From positions 1 through 15,832 of the forward strand of contig NZ_DAFZ01000094.1 of the NCBI RefSeq assembly GCF_002498065.1: a DNA stretch of 15,832 nucleotides, in the 5' to 3' direction. Of this stretch, positions 1 through 6,275 are shown one piece after another. Under the pieces are notes generated by a model, which ran no database searches, was not told the DNA's origin, and saw only the letters and a list, made by a program, of their open reading frames with translations. Source of the DNA: Methanoculleus sp. UBA208. GTDB taxonomy: Archaea > Halobacteriota > Methanomicrobia > Methanomicrobiales > Methanoculleaceae. A program made the position numbers and the translations under genes. Each line of letters opens with the position of its first letter. Within the stretch, counting starts at the first letter, position 1.

Positions 1-45
1 AAAATCATCGTTAAATAGTAGCTGCACGATATCTTATTAGACCAA

Positions 46-151
46 TTTCGGGTATTTTTTCGTGAGATTGCCCGAAAATCCGCAAAAGATCTGCGGATAC
101 CGATCTGGAGCGGGAGGGCCGGGTCTGCGAAGTCCGGCCCAGGCCCGGGAG
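46..151 (+). promoter_or_regulatory. Structured 5' leader with three inverted repeats
   Basis: Three inverted repeats lie one after another in front of the gene starting at 160. They are TTTCGGGT/GCCCGAAA (46-53 with 70-77, one G-T pair), ATCCGCA/TGCGGAT (78-84 with 92-98, perfect) and GGGCCGG/CCGGCCC (116-122 with 134-140, perfect). A Shine-Dalgarno-like GGGAG at 147-151 sits 8 nt before the ATG. CCGGG at 119-123 could instead pair with CCCGG at 144-148 and cover part of that site. A TATA-like TTAAATA at 11-17 would give a leader of roughly 120 nt. The hairpins could also be the terminator of a gene ending left of the window; T55-T60 lies in the first loop. Confidence 0.4.
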
Positions 152-159
152 CGTAGAGC

Positions 160-1200
160 ATGAAGAAGTCTCAATGGAAGTGGCTGCTCGTCTCGATCAG
201 TTTTAGCGCTCTCGTTCTGGCCGGTGTCCTGTACTTCACCGTCGATGAGATGACGATCGAGTATCTCAGCCGCGTAAACCCGTTCTACCTGGCCCTTGCC
301 GTTCTCCTCCACATCGTCTCGCTCGGGTTCTGGGCGTTCCGTATCCAGAAGATGTCGGGGTCGCTCGGGTACCGGGTTCGTTTCAGGCACTGCCTGAACC
401 TGGTGCTGGCGAACATGCTCGTTGCGGCGGTCACCCCGTCGCAGGCCGGCGGCGAGCCGGTCCGGGTCCACGAACTTTACCGGGCGGGCGTCCCGGTCGG
501 GGACGCCACCGCCGTCGTCATCATGGAGCGGATCCTCGACGGGATCGTTCTCGGGGCCTCGGGCGCCTTCGCCATACTCTTCCTCGGCAGTTACTGGAGC
601 AGTCTCACCTCGGGGATCAGCGGGGTGAGCCTCATTATGTACGCCGCCTGGATCTTCATCACCCTCTTCGTGCTGGTCTTCATCTACTCGGTGAAGAACC
701 CGGACCACCTCAAGCGGGCCCTCAAAGGACTGTCGCGGTGGATCGACCGGCACTGGCACTTAAAGCGGCTCGAACACCTGCTGGAGACGATCGACCGGGA
801 AGTGGACAACTTCAACACGGGCCTCGTCAAGTTCGTGAACCACGGCAAGAGCGGTCTCGTGTGGGGCTTTCTCTTCACGACCCTCTTCTGGCTCTCGGAA
901 TTTGCAATCGCATCGCTGCTTCTCGTAGGTCTCGGACAGCCGCCGTACTTCATCGAGTCGTTCGTCGTCCAGCTCATCATCGCCATCGTCATGATGATCC
1001 CGCTCACGCCCGGAGGCTCGGGCGTTGCCGAACTCGGTGCCACATCCCTCTACAGCCTCTTCGTCCCGTCGTCGATCGTAGGCGTCTTCGTCCTCCTCTG
1101 GCGGCTGATCCTCTACTATCTCAACATCCTCCTCGGCCTGCTCTCGAGTCTCGTCATCGTCCGGCGCGAGTTTCTCGCCCGCGCCAGAAAACAGCGGTGA
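160..1200 (+). CDS. Flippase-like / lysylphosphatidylglycerol synthase TM-region family membrane protein
   Basis: This 346-residue integral membrane protein belongs, from its motifs, to the UPF0104 / lysylphosphatidylglycerol-synthase transmembrane family, seen in archaea as flippase-like proteins of unproven substrate. Hydrophobic segments lie near residues 8-27, 42-60, 76-95, 115-142, 157-178, 232-257, 263-281 and 303-335. Family signatures are TPSQAGGEPVRVHELYR (92-108), the ER..D that follows (123-127), and TPGGSGVAELGATSLY (283-298) before the last helices. There is no C-terminal aminoacyl-transferase domain, so it is the membrane part only. The ATG at 160 is preceded by GGGAG at a spacing of 8 nt. 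The next gene begins 46 nt later with its own TATA-like box. A role in lipid or lipid-linked precursor movement is family inference. Confidence 0.85.
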   Translation: MKKSQWKWLLVSISFSALVLAGVLYFTVDEMTIEYLSRVNPFYLALAVLLHIVSLGFWAFRIQKMSGSLGYRVRFRHCLNLVLANMLVAAVTPSQAGGEPVRVHELYRAGVPVGDATAVVIMERILDGIVLGASGAFAILFLGSYWSSLTSGISGVSLIMYAAWIFITLFVLVFIYSVKNPDHLKRALKGLSRWIDRHWHLKRLEHLLETIDREVDNFNTGLVKFVNHGKSGLVWGFLFTTLFWLSEFAIASLLLVGLGQPPYFIESFVVQLIIAIVMMIPLTPGGSGVAELGATSLYSLFVPSSIVGVFVLLWRLILYYLNILLGLLSSLVIVRREFLARARKQR

Positions 1201-1212
1201 TTGACCCCAAGG

Positions 1213-1244
1213 TTTAAACACCAGAAGACTCATGTCAGGTGATC
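1213..1244 (+). promoter_or_regulatory. TATA-like box and Shine-Dalgarno site of the bifunctional-nuclease-family gene
   Basis: TTTAAA at 1213-1218 would place a transcript start near 1240-1243, and AGGTGATC (1237-1244) matches the end of the usual archaeal anti-Shine-Dalgarno complement. Both sites favour the ATG at 1247 over the upstream ATG at 1232. Confidence 0.45.
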
Positions 1245-1246
1245 AC

Positions 1247-1693
1247 ATGACGGCTCAAAGTTGCAGGGTGCAGGGCGTATTCATGTCGGTGAGCGAGATG
1301 GGAGCGGCGCCGACCGTCGTCCTCGATGCCGGGGGTGACAGCACGATACCGATATACGTCGGGCTCTGGGAAGCGATCTCGATCAGCAACGCGCTCAACA
1401 GCGAGATGCTCCCCCGCCCCATCACCCACGACCTCATCGTCGAACTCTTTCGGAATTTTGAGATCGTTCTCGATGCCCTGCACATCGATTCCCTGGAGGA
1501 GGGAGTTTTTTACGCCAAACTCCTTCTGCGGCAGGGACCGCGCACCGAGATCATGGACTGCCGCCCGAGCGACGGCATAGCCATCGCTCTGCGCTACCGG
1601 GCTCCCATCATGATCGAGGATACGGTCGTCGAGACCGCAGCCGTAAAGAAGGACGACCTCCCGAGGATGGTGGACCTGAAAGAGTATCTTTGA
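1247..1693 (+). CDS. Bifunctional nuclease (BFN, DUF151) family protein
   Basis: This is a 148-residue cytoplasmic protein of the BFN/DUF151 family, members of which have been described as nucleases acting on RNA and DNA; its role in archaea is unknown. The family signature CRPSDGIAIALR (residues 105-116) is clear, as is the run IPIYVGLWEAISI (34-46) with the pattern L.I.YVG..EA..I typical of the family. The length fits a single BFN domain without the extra UVR domain found in some bacterial homologues. The start at 1247 is chosen because AGGTGATC lies just upstream and the TATA-like box is too close for a start at 1232. The gene faces hisE tail to tail across 33 nt. Family assignment is firm, activity untested. 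Confidence 0.85.
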   Translation: MTAQSCRVQGVFMSVSEMGAAPTVVLDAGGDSTIPIYVGLWEAISISNALNSEMLPRPITHDLIVELFRNFEIVLDALHIDSLEEGVFYAKLLLRQGPRTEIMDCRPSDGIAIALRYRAPIMIEDTVVETAAVKKDDLPRMVDLKEYL

Positions 1694-1726
1694 GCGATCC
1701 TCGAGAAGATCCGATACAATATAGTG

Positions 1727-2020
1727 TTACTTCCGGCGTGCAGCAAGCTCGTCGAGCACGTCCGCCACGTCGGTGCCCGATGCCTGGAGCGCCACCAGGA
1801 GGTGGAAGAGGAGGTCGGCCGCTTCGGAGGCCGTCCGCTCAGGAACCCGGTTCTTGGCGGCCAGGATGAACTCGACTGCCTCTTCACCGACCTTTTCAAG
1901 GGATTTGTCGACTCCCTTCCGGTGTGTCAGGACGGAGCTGACGTAGCTCTCGGCCGACGGGTGCTCCGCCCGGTCCTGGATGACCTGCCAGACTTCTTCG
2001 AGGATCTCCCAGTCACGCAT
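1727..2020 (-). CDS. hisE: Phosphoribosyl-ATP pyrophosphatase HisE
   Basis: HisE hydrolyses phosphoribosyl-ATP to phosphoribosyl-AMP and pyrophosphate, the second step of histidine synthesis. The 97-residue protein has the all-alpha MazG-like layout: an N-terminal helix ending VWQVIQDR, SYVSSVL (25-31), the metal-binding KVGEEAVE (43-50) and EAADLLFHLLV (66-76). It is not fused to HisI, as is usual in archaea. It overlaps the 3' end of the nusA-like gene, so translation is probably coupled. AGGAG on the minus strand (2034-2030) lies 9 nt before the ATG at 2020 and only 3 nt before another ATG at 2026, so 2020 is preferred. No other his gene is in the window. Its transcription probably depends on the nusA-like promoter. 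Confidence 0.88.
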   Translation of the reverse strand: MRDWEILEEVWQVIQDRAEHPSAESYVSSVLTHRKGVDKSLEKVGEEAVEFILAAKNRVPERTASEAADLLFHLLVALQASGTDVADVLDELAARRK

Positions 2021-2453
2021 GGGCATCAACTCCTTCGAGCACCTCGCCGAGTTCCGTATCGAAGTACCGGGAGAGGAGGAGCCGTGCCTTCTCGATGGTG
2101 CATCCGCCTTTCCCTATGGCGATACCGAGATCATTCTTACTGATGTACACCGTGAGCCTCCCGTCGTCTCCTTTCCCGACCCCAAGGACGTCTGCCGGTT
2201 TAAACGCGTTTCTCGTGAACGTCTCGATCTCGGGAGAATATTCGACCATCTCGATGCGTTTCCCGAGGACCCGCTGCATCTTCCGGATATTGTTTCCCTT
2301 CCGACCGATAGCGAGGCCCATATCTCCTTCTTTTATGAGGTATACTATGCGGTCGAAACGCTCGTCGATGATGCAGTCCAGTGCGGTCGCCCGGGTAAGG
2401 ATTCTCAACTCTTCGATATATCGTCGCTCTTTAAAGCATATGGTTCGTATCAT
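2013..2453 (-). CDS. NusA-like KH-domain transcription termination/antitermination protein
   Basis: This 146-residue RNA-binding protein has the archaeal NusA design: two KH domains and no bacterial N-terminal, S1 or acidic parts. KH GXXG loops are visible as GLAIGRKGNNI (46-56) and GIAIGKGGCTI (110-120), and EYSPEIETF (71-79) joins the domains as in archaeal NusA. It presumably binds nascent RNA and affects elongation or termination. Archaeal nusA often lies in the RNA-polymerase operon; here it stands with hisE. A longer open frame begins at 2528, but that start lies upstream of the TATA-like box at 2503-2512. The ATG at 2453 has GGGGA 8 nt upstream and gives the N-terminus expected for the family. 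Whether it is the only nusA of the genome cannot be told. Confidence 0.85.
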   Translation of the reverse strand: MIRTICFKERRYIEELRILTRATALDCIIDERFDRIVYLIKEGDMGLAIGRKGNNIRKMQRVLGKRIEMVEYSPEIETFTRNAFKPADVLGVGKGDDGRLTVYISKNDLGIAIGKGGCTIEKARLLLSRYFDTELGEVLEGVDAHA

Positions 2454-2502
2454 TGAAGCAGTCCCCAATGGGAATGATGCGGTATGATATAGTCGCTCGC
2501 GG

Positions 2503-2512
2503 GATATATATC
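2503..2512 (-). promoter_or_regulatory. TATA-like box of the nusA-like/hisE operon
   Basis: GATATATATC on the minus strand predicts a transcript start near 2480, leaving a leader of about 28 nt with GGGGA (2466-2462) before the ATG at 2453. A second TATA-like sequence lies at 2483-2492. Confidence 0.45.
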
Positions 2513-2543
2513 TGAGTACTCCGGGCATTCGTGGAGCGCCGGC

Positions 2544-4001
2544 CTAGCACTTCTGCAGGATCACCTTTATTGCAGCCCCTTCCTCCGGCTTCCCGGGCAC
2601 CCGGTCCGCCGCCCATACCCGCCCGCCGTACTGGTTTACGAGGGTCTTGACGATGTGAAGCCCAAGCCCCCTGCTCCCGGATGCGGTTTTGCTCCCCTCA
2701 TGGCTGAAGCGGTCGAAGATGTTTGGCTTTAAGTGATCCGGTATGCCGATTCCGGTATCGGCGACGGTAAGCGTCACGATCTCTGCAGTTTCCATGACGG
2801 ATATCTCGATACGGACCTTCATGCCGCCGAACTTGATGCTGTTGCTGATCAGGTTGGATACGATGTGCTCGAGGAGGGGGTTTGCCCAGACCGTGTGGCT
2901 CTCCGGCTCGTACCTGATATCGATGCCTGCATACCGCTGTATCTGGCCGCGGATGATGCTGTCGAGGTCGGTCGGCTCCAGGCGGATGCGGTGTTTGTTG
3001 AGCGTGGTTAAGAGTTCGACGTTTTTGATGACGTTGATCCCCTGCTCGACCGTGTTCTTGACCCGCTGAGCGAGTTCCGCCTCCTCGCCGGAGAGCCGTT
3101 CCCGGAGCATCTCGATGATCGTTGCCGCGACCATGCTGGTATTGTAGATGTCGGTGCCGAGCAGGTCGAGGTAGAGGCTGGAGAGCTGGCTCGTCCGTTC
3201 GCAGACGAGATCCCTGGAGATGTCCCGGCCGACCCCGGTGGCGGCCACGATCTTCCCGGCGCTGCTGTGCAGGGGATGCATGGTGATCTGGAACGACCGC
3301 GCCTCACCGCGCCAAGCAAATGTCCGGGTCTCCGATACCGCCTCTCCCCCCTCGATGACCCGGTGCGCAGCCCCGGCCAGGAAGTCCGCCTCCTCCGCCG
3401 GAAACAGGGCGTGGGGAGACTTGCCTGCGATTTCGTCCGGGTCTATGCCCAGGTTCCGTGCACCGGTCCAGTAGAACTGGGTGAAGATGCCGTCCCGGTT
3501 GAGCGTGAATATCATGTCGGGGAGAGTTTTCGCCAGGATCTGCACCTGCTCGTCCGGCGCCCCGCGAGAATCTTCCGGAGCGTCCCGAATGGTCTCGACC
3601 GCACCGATCTGCCGGCCGGTGGTATCGTAAAGAGGGGCGGCCATACAGACAACCTCCCTGCCGGATGCCGGAGGGATGCACGATCTGGCGAGCAACTCTT
3701 CGCCCTGGCGGGACAGCAGGTGATAGTGGTCTTTCCCGGCATCGCTGTGAGTCAGGATGGAGTTCGCCAGTGTGGGGCACATCTCGCCGAACAATGCCTT
3801 CCCATGGATGTAGCCCCCTTTCCCTACTATGTCCTCTGCCGAAACGCCGGTATATCGTTCCATGCTGTCGTTCCAGATGACCACCCGGCCCTCGCAGTCG
3901 AGAACGAGCGCCGGCTGCTGGATGTGATCGAAGATACTCACGGGTATCTGGCTGCGATTCATGGACTCCCTGACTCTTTCCTGATTCATCTTCACATGCA
4001 T
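2544..4001 (-). CDS. PAS-PAS sensor histidine kinase-like protein lacking the phospho-acceptor histidine
   Basis: This soluble 485-residue protein has PAS 1 at about 20-140, PAS 2 at about 150-265, a HisKA-like helical region at about 270-340 and an HATPase_c domain at about 345-485. The ATPase side is complete: N box around ISNSIK (385-390), G1 ADTGIGIPD (414-422), F box IFDRFSH (428-434) and G2 GSRGLGL (442-448). In the H box, where related methanogen kinases read roughly SHDI.N, this protein reads GTDIYN (282-287), so threonine 283 stands at the histidine position. It may be a pseudokinase, a partner of another kinase, or use another residue. No transmembrane segment and no receiver gene is nearby. 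The ATG at 4001 directly follows GGGGG, so GTG 3995 or ATG 3989 are also possible starts. Confidence 0.85.
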   Translation of the reverse strand: MHVKMNQERVRESMNRSQIPVSIFDHIQQPALVLDCEGRVVIWNDSMERYTGVSAEDIVGKGGYIHGKALFGEMCPTLANSILTHSDAGKDHYHLLSRQGEELLARSCIPPASGREVVCMAAPLYDTTGRQIGAVETIRDAPEDSRGAPDEQVQILAKTLPDMIFTLNRDGIFTQFYWTGARNLGIDPDEIAGKSPHALFPAEEADFLAGAAHRVIEGGEAVSETRTFAWRGEARSFQITMHPLHSSAGKIVAATGVGRDISRDLVCERTSQLSSLYLDLLGTDIYNTSMVAATIIEMLRERLSGEEAELAQRVKNTVEQGINVIKNVELLTTLNKHRIRLEPTDLDSIIRGQIQRYAGIDIRYEPESHTVWANPLLEHIVSNLISNSIKFGGMKVRIEISVMETAEIVTLTVADTGIGIPDHLKPNIFDRFSHEGSKTASGSRGLGLHIVKTLVNQYGGRVWAADRVPGKPEEGAAIKVILQKC

Positions 4002-4061
4002 CCCCCGTGAACAACGCCTGTCCCCACAAAGCCGCGAGAAAACCCCGCTTCCGGATATTCT

Positions 4062-4070
4062 GGTTAAATC
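4062..4070 (-). promoter_or_regulatory. Possible TATA box of the PAS kinase gene
   Basis: The minus strand reads GATTTAACC here, about 65-70 nt before the start codon, giving a leader of about 40 nt. It lies in the spacer shared with the divergent DUF432-like gene. Confidence 0.3.
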
Positions 4071-4357
4071 CTCCGCGCAGGCATGTACGGTGCCCCTCGT
4101 CTACTACCGCCTGGGACAAACGCGCTGGAGAAGTTTCTGAAATCGTCGCTTAAAAGAGTGTTCATGTATCTTCTGCAAAATATACTATCCAATGGATTTG
4201 TTATTTATACCTTCCCAGATTGCTTCCAGCCGGAACAGCGGGGTTTATCTCAACAGGTATGTTTGAAGCGGGTATACGGTTAAAAAGTCAATTTAAACGG
4301 TTTTTCCGGATTGGATGCGGGAACGCGGAGGCCGGAAGTTTACGCCATTCCCGTAAG

Positions 4358-4366
4358 TTAATATTT
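4358..4366 (+). promoter_or_regulatory. TATA-like box of the DUF432-mscS operon
   Basis: TTAATATTT is centred about 24 nt before the ATG at 4386. No Shine-Dalgarno sequence is visible between them, so the transcript is probably leaderless. Confidence 0.45.
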
Positions 4367-4385
4367 GAGTATTTGCAGATCATAG

Positions 4386-5093
4386 ATGATGTTCGGACGT
4401 TACAGAGGCTCTTTTCGCCGTGAATGCGGTGACATTCTGGTAGAAGCCGAGAGCGTCGACGGTCTTCTGACCTACCGGCGCAGGTGCGAAGGGCAGACGT
4501 TCGAGCGGATCCTGGTCTCGAAGACGGGGGAGGTAGTCATCAATCCGGTGGAGCCGGTCAACCTCCCCAAGGACATCACGGATTTCCTTCAGATTGAGTT
4601 TTCCCCGATGATCATCGAGCCCGGCGCCTCCCGAACGGTCTACCTGAAGTTTCCCATTGAGATCGGCGTGCTCGTGGAGTGTGCACGGGATATCGAAGTG
4701 GTGGACGTCTTCGCTCCCGACAGCCAGAAGTACACGCTTTATGGTTCGCCGACGAACGGGGTCATCACCCGATATTACGAGAGTACGGTCTACCCGGAGG
4801 TCCCCCTGGTCGAGCCCTTCCGCGAGGGGGTGATGGAGTTCTCCATCCAGAACGCATACCGCGAGTGGGTGGAGGTTTCCCGGGTTGTCTTTGAGAGTAC
4901 CGATATGAAGATCTACTACGGCGACTTCGTGGCGGCCACCGCCAAGATGAAGATTCTCACCAAGACCATGGCGGAGACGGACTTCGTCGACGCGCCGCTC
5001 CGGCCCGGTATGGTGAAATCCGTTGAGCTGTATACTGCCCGCAAGATCCCGGCTATCGACCGCGGATACCTGATGGAGTGGGGGCTCTCATGA
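4386..5093 (+). CDS. DUF432-like protein encoded with an MscS channel
   Basis: This is a 235-residue protein without signal peptide or obvious transmembrane helix. It looks rich in beta strands, with segments such as SRTVYLKFPIEIGVLVEC and PGMVKSVELYTARKIP. The general look, the length and the position directly before an MscS gene fit DUF432, an archaeal family of unknown function; this assignment comes from recall of the family and was not searched. The stop overlaps the start of mscS as ATGA, so the two products are probably made together and may act together, for example as a cytoplasmic partner of the channel (inference). Two ATGs stand in tandem at 4386 and 4389; no Shine-Dalgarno is seen and the TATA-like box at 4358-4366 suggests a leaderless message. 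Confidence 0.75.
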   Translation: MMFGRYRGSFRRECGDILVEAESVDGLLTYRRRCEGQTFERILVSKTGEVVINPVEPVNLPKDITDFLQIEFSPMIIEPGASRTVYLKFPIEIGVLVECARDIEVVDVFAPDSQKYTLYGSPTNGVITRYYESTVYPEVPLVEPFREGVMEFSIQNAYREWVEVSRVVFESTDMKIYYGDFVAATAKMKILTKTMAETDFVDAPLRPGMVKSVELYTARKIPAIDRGYLMEWGLS

Positions 5094-5950
5094 CATTCAA
5101 TGCGACCGAGATCCTGGAGATACCCGTCGGCGTCGGCGATATCACCATCGGGAACCTCCTGTATTTCGTCATCATCCTCACGCTCGGCGTTATCGTCGCA
5201 AAAATTGTCTCAATAAATGTCCGGAGAGTTCTTTCGGAGCGGCTGCCCAAAAACGAGCGCGAGTTGCTCACGAAACTGATCAATTACGGGATCATAATCT
5301 GGGCGTTCGTCATCGCTCTCCCGCAGCTCAACTTCGACCTCTCCGGCCTCCTGGTTGCCGGAGGGATCGTCGGTCTCGTCATCGGTTTTGCGAGCCAGAG
5401 CGTCGTCTCCAACCTGGTCTCCGGCCTCTTCCTCATGTTCGAGCACCCGATCAAGATCGGCGACAACATCAACGTCGGGGACGTCAGCGGCAGCGTCGAG
5501 GATATCCGTATCCTCTCGACCGTCGTCAAGACGTACGACGGGATCTATGTCAGGATCCCGAACGAGACGGTATTCACCTCGAACATCACCAACTACGTCC
5601 ATAACGCAGCCCGGAGGTTCGAGTACCAGATCGGCATCCGGTATGAGGACGATGCCGATGCGGCGATCCGGATCGCGAAGGAGGTAATCGCGACCCATCC
5701 CTTCGCGCTGAAGAGCCCGGCACCGTCGGTCTTCGTCGATAACCTCGGTGACAACAGCGTCAACCTGACCGCCTACATCTGGGCGCCGGCCCGGAACTGG
5801 TGGGACGTCAGGACGGACCTCCTCTTAAAGATCAAGCAGGCGCTCGAGGAGAACGGCATCGAGATACCCTTCCCGCAACGCACCGTCTGGTTTGCGGACG
5901 GACTCGAGGTGAAGGGGCGGTTTGCCGGGGAGAGAGGGAAGGAAGAGTAA
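5090..5950 (+). CDS. Small-conductance mechanosensitive channel (MscS family)
   Basis: This 286-residue MscS-type channel would open on membrane tension and release solutes after hypo-osmotic shock. Three helices are visible: TM1 about 22-42, TM2 about 62-80 and the Gly/Ala-rich pore helix TM3 about 86-118, containing GGIVGLVIGFASQSVVSNL. The beta domain follows with HPIKIGDNINVGDVSGSVEDI (within 119-139) and the family pattern YDGIYVRIPN (149-158). The alpha/beta cytoplasmic domain ends in IPFPQRTV (259-266). The size matches minimal MscS. The ATG at 5090 overlaps the previous stop (ATGA) and has GGGGG 5 nt upstream; the longer frame from GTG 5078 is unlikely. A partner role of the DUF432-like protein is suggested by the coupling. 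Confidence 0.92.
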   Translation: MTFNATEILEIPVGVGDITIGNLLYFVIILTLGVIVAKIVSINVRRVLSERLPKNERELLTKLINYGIIIWAFVIALPQLNFDLSGLLVAGGIVGLVIGFASQSVVSNLVSGLFLMFEHPIKIGDNINVGDVSGSVEDIRILSTVVKTYDGIYVRIPNETVFTSNITNYVHNAARRFEYQIGIRYEDDADAAIRIAKEVIATHPFALKSPAPSVFVDNLGDNSVNLTAYIWAPARNWWDVRTDLLLKIKQALEENGIEIPFPQRTVWFADGLEVKGRFAGERGKEE

Positions 5951-5986
5951 TTTCTTTGGCCTTGTTGGAGCCCTCTCCCGGCCACG

Positions 5987-6028
5987 CTCCGGTTCTCGCA
6001 CCTTCGCACCTGACGGTGCTCAAACTCC
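5987..6028 (+). repeat. Dispersed repeat, copy A
   Basis: A 42-nt unit begins CTCCGGTTCTCGCACC and ends GGTGCTCAAACTCC. It contains the hairpin GCACC-TGAC-GGTGC (6006-6019). The 18-nt stretch 6005-6022, CGCACCTGACGGTGCTCA, is found again exactly, in inverted orientation, at 12113-12130. TCCCGGCC precedes both copies. Confidence 0.65.
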
Positions 6029-6030
6029 TC

Positions 6031-6070
6031 CCCCTTCGGGGAAGTCGTTCCCCGCCCCAAGGGGCAGGGG
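6031..6070. other. Chain of mutually exclusive GC hairpins
   Basis: CCCC (6031-6034) can pair with GGGG (6038-6041). GGGGAA (6038-6043) can pair with TTCCCC (6048-6053) around a GTCG loop. CCCCGCCCC (6050-6058) can pair with GGGGCAGGGG (6061-6070) with one bulged base. Neighbouring stems share arms, so they cannot all form at once. Confidence 0.5.
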
Positions 6071-6168
6071 CAGTGCGTGGCGATACCCCCACGGTCCACT
6101 GCATCGAGATATCTCCTCGCTCCGGTTACTCCGTTTGCCGCACAACGAAGGCCTTCAGCCTTCTCGTG

Positions 6169-6209
6169 TTCCGGTTCTATGAACCTCGCACCTCCAGTGC
6201 TTGAACTCC
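6169..6209 (+). repeat. Dispersed repeat, copy C (diverged)
   Basis: A 41-nt unit begins TTCCGGTTCTATGAACC and ends AGTGCTTGAACTCC. It aligns with copy A at its start (TCCGGTTCT), middle (CGCACCT) and end (GTGCT..AACTCC), in the same orientation. Confidence 0.5.
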
Positions 6210-6275
6210 GGACCTTCACAGCCCCCTCAATTACCATCTCCAGGACCAGAACAATGTTTCAACGGAGCGTCTTTT

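Larger units (their letters stand above)
4002..4385. other. AT-rich spacer of 384 bp between divergent genes
   Basis: No convincing gene is seen here; the short open frames lack recognisable motifs. The right half is much richer in A+T than the neighbouring genes and carries several TATA-like strings: CTTAAAAG near 4150, ATATACTA near 4182, TTTATACC near 4204, GTTTATCT near 4245 and TTTAAAC near 4292, besides the two promoters assigned to the flanking genes. It could hold extra promoters, regulator sites or a small RNA. Nothing more specific can be supported. Confidence 0.4.
5951..6275. other. Repeat- and hairpin-rich spacer of 325 bp between convergent genes
   Basis: The two flanking genes end here, so no promoter is needed, yet the spacer is long and full of ordered short structure. 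It contains two imperfect copies of a roughly 42-nt unit, a third partial CTCCGGTT start at 6120-6127, and several hairpins, including GAAGGC/GCCTTC (6147-6152 with 6158-6163). No protein with recognisable motifs is seen in any frame. It may act as a bidirectional terminator region, a dispersed repeat element, or a source of a structured RNA. Confidence 0.55.

Noticed and set aside
37..759. Minus-strand open frame across the leader and the flippase-like gene
   Set aside because: It is highly charged (Asp, Glu, Arg, Pro) with no motif, opposite a clear membrane protein.
3139..3160. A frameshift hiding the histidine of the kinase H box
   Set aside because: The frame is continuous on both sides with good motifs up- and downstream; recovering a histidine would need two compensating shifts within a few bases.
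4083..4423. Two short plus-strand open frames in the AT-rich spacer (starting at 4083 and 4220)
   Set aside because: There is no Shine-Dalgarno, no motif, and the second runs into the DUF432-like gene in another frame. They look like chance frames.
5987..6209. Possible CRISPR array in the repeat-rich spacer
   Set aside because: There are only two or three diverged copies, irregular spacing and no cas gene nearby, and a copy elsewhere is inverted.
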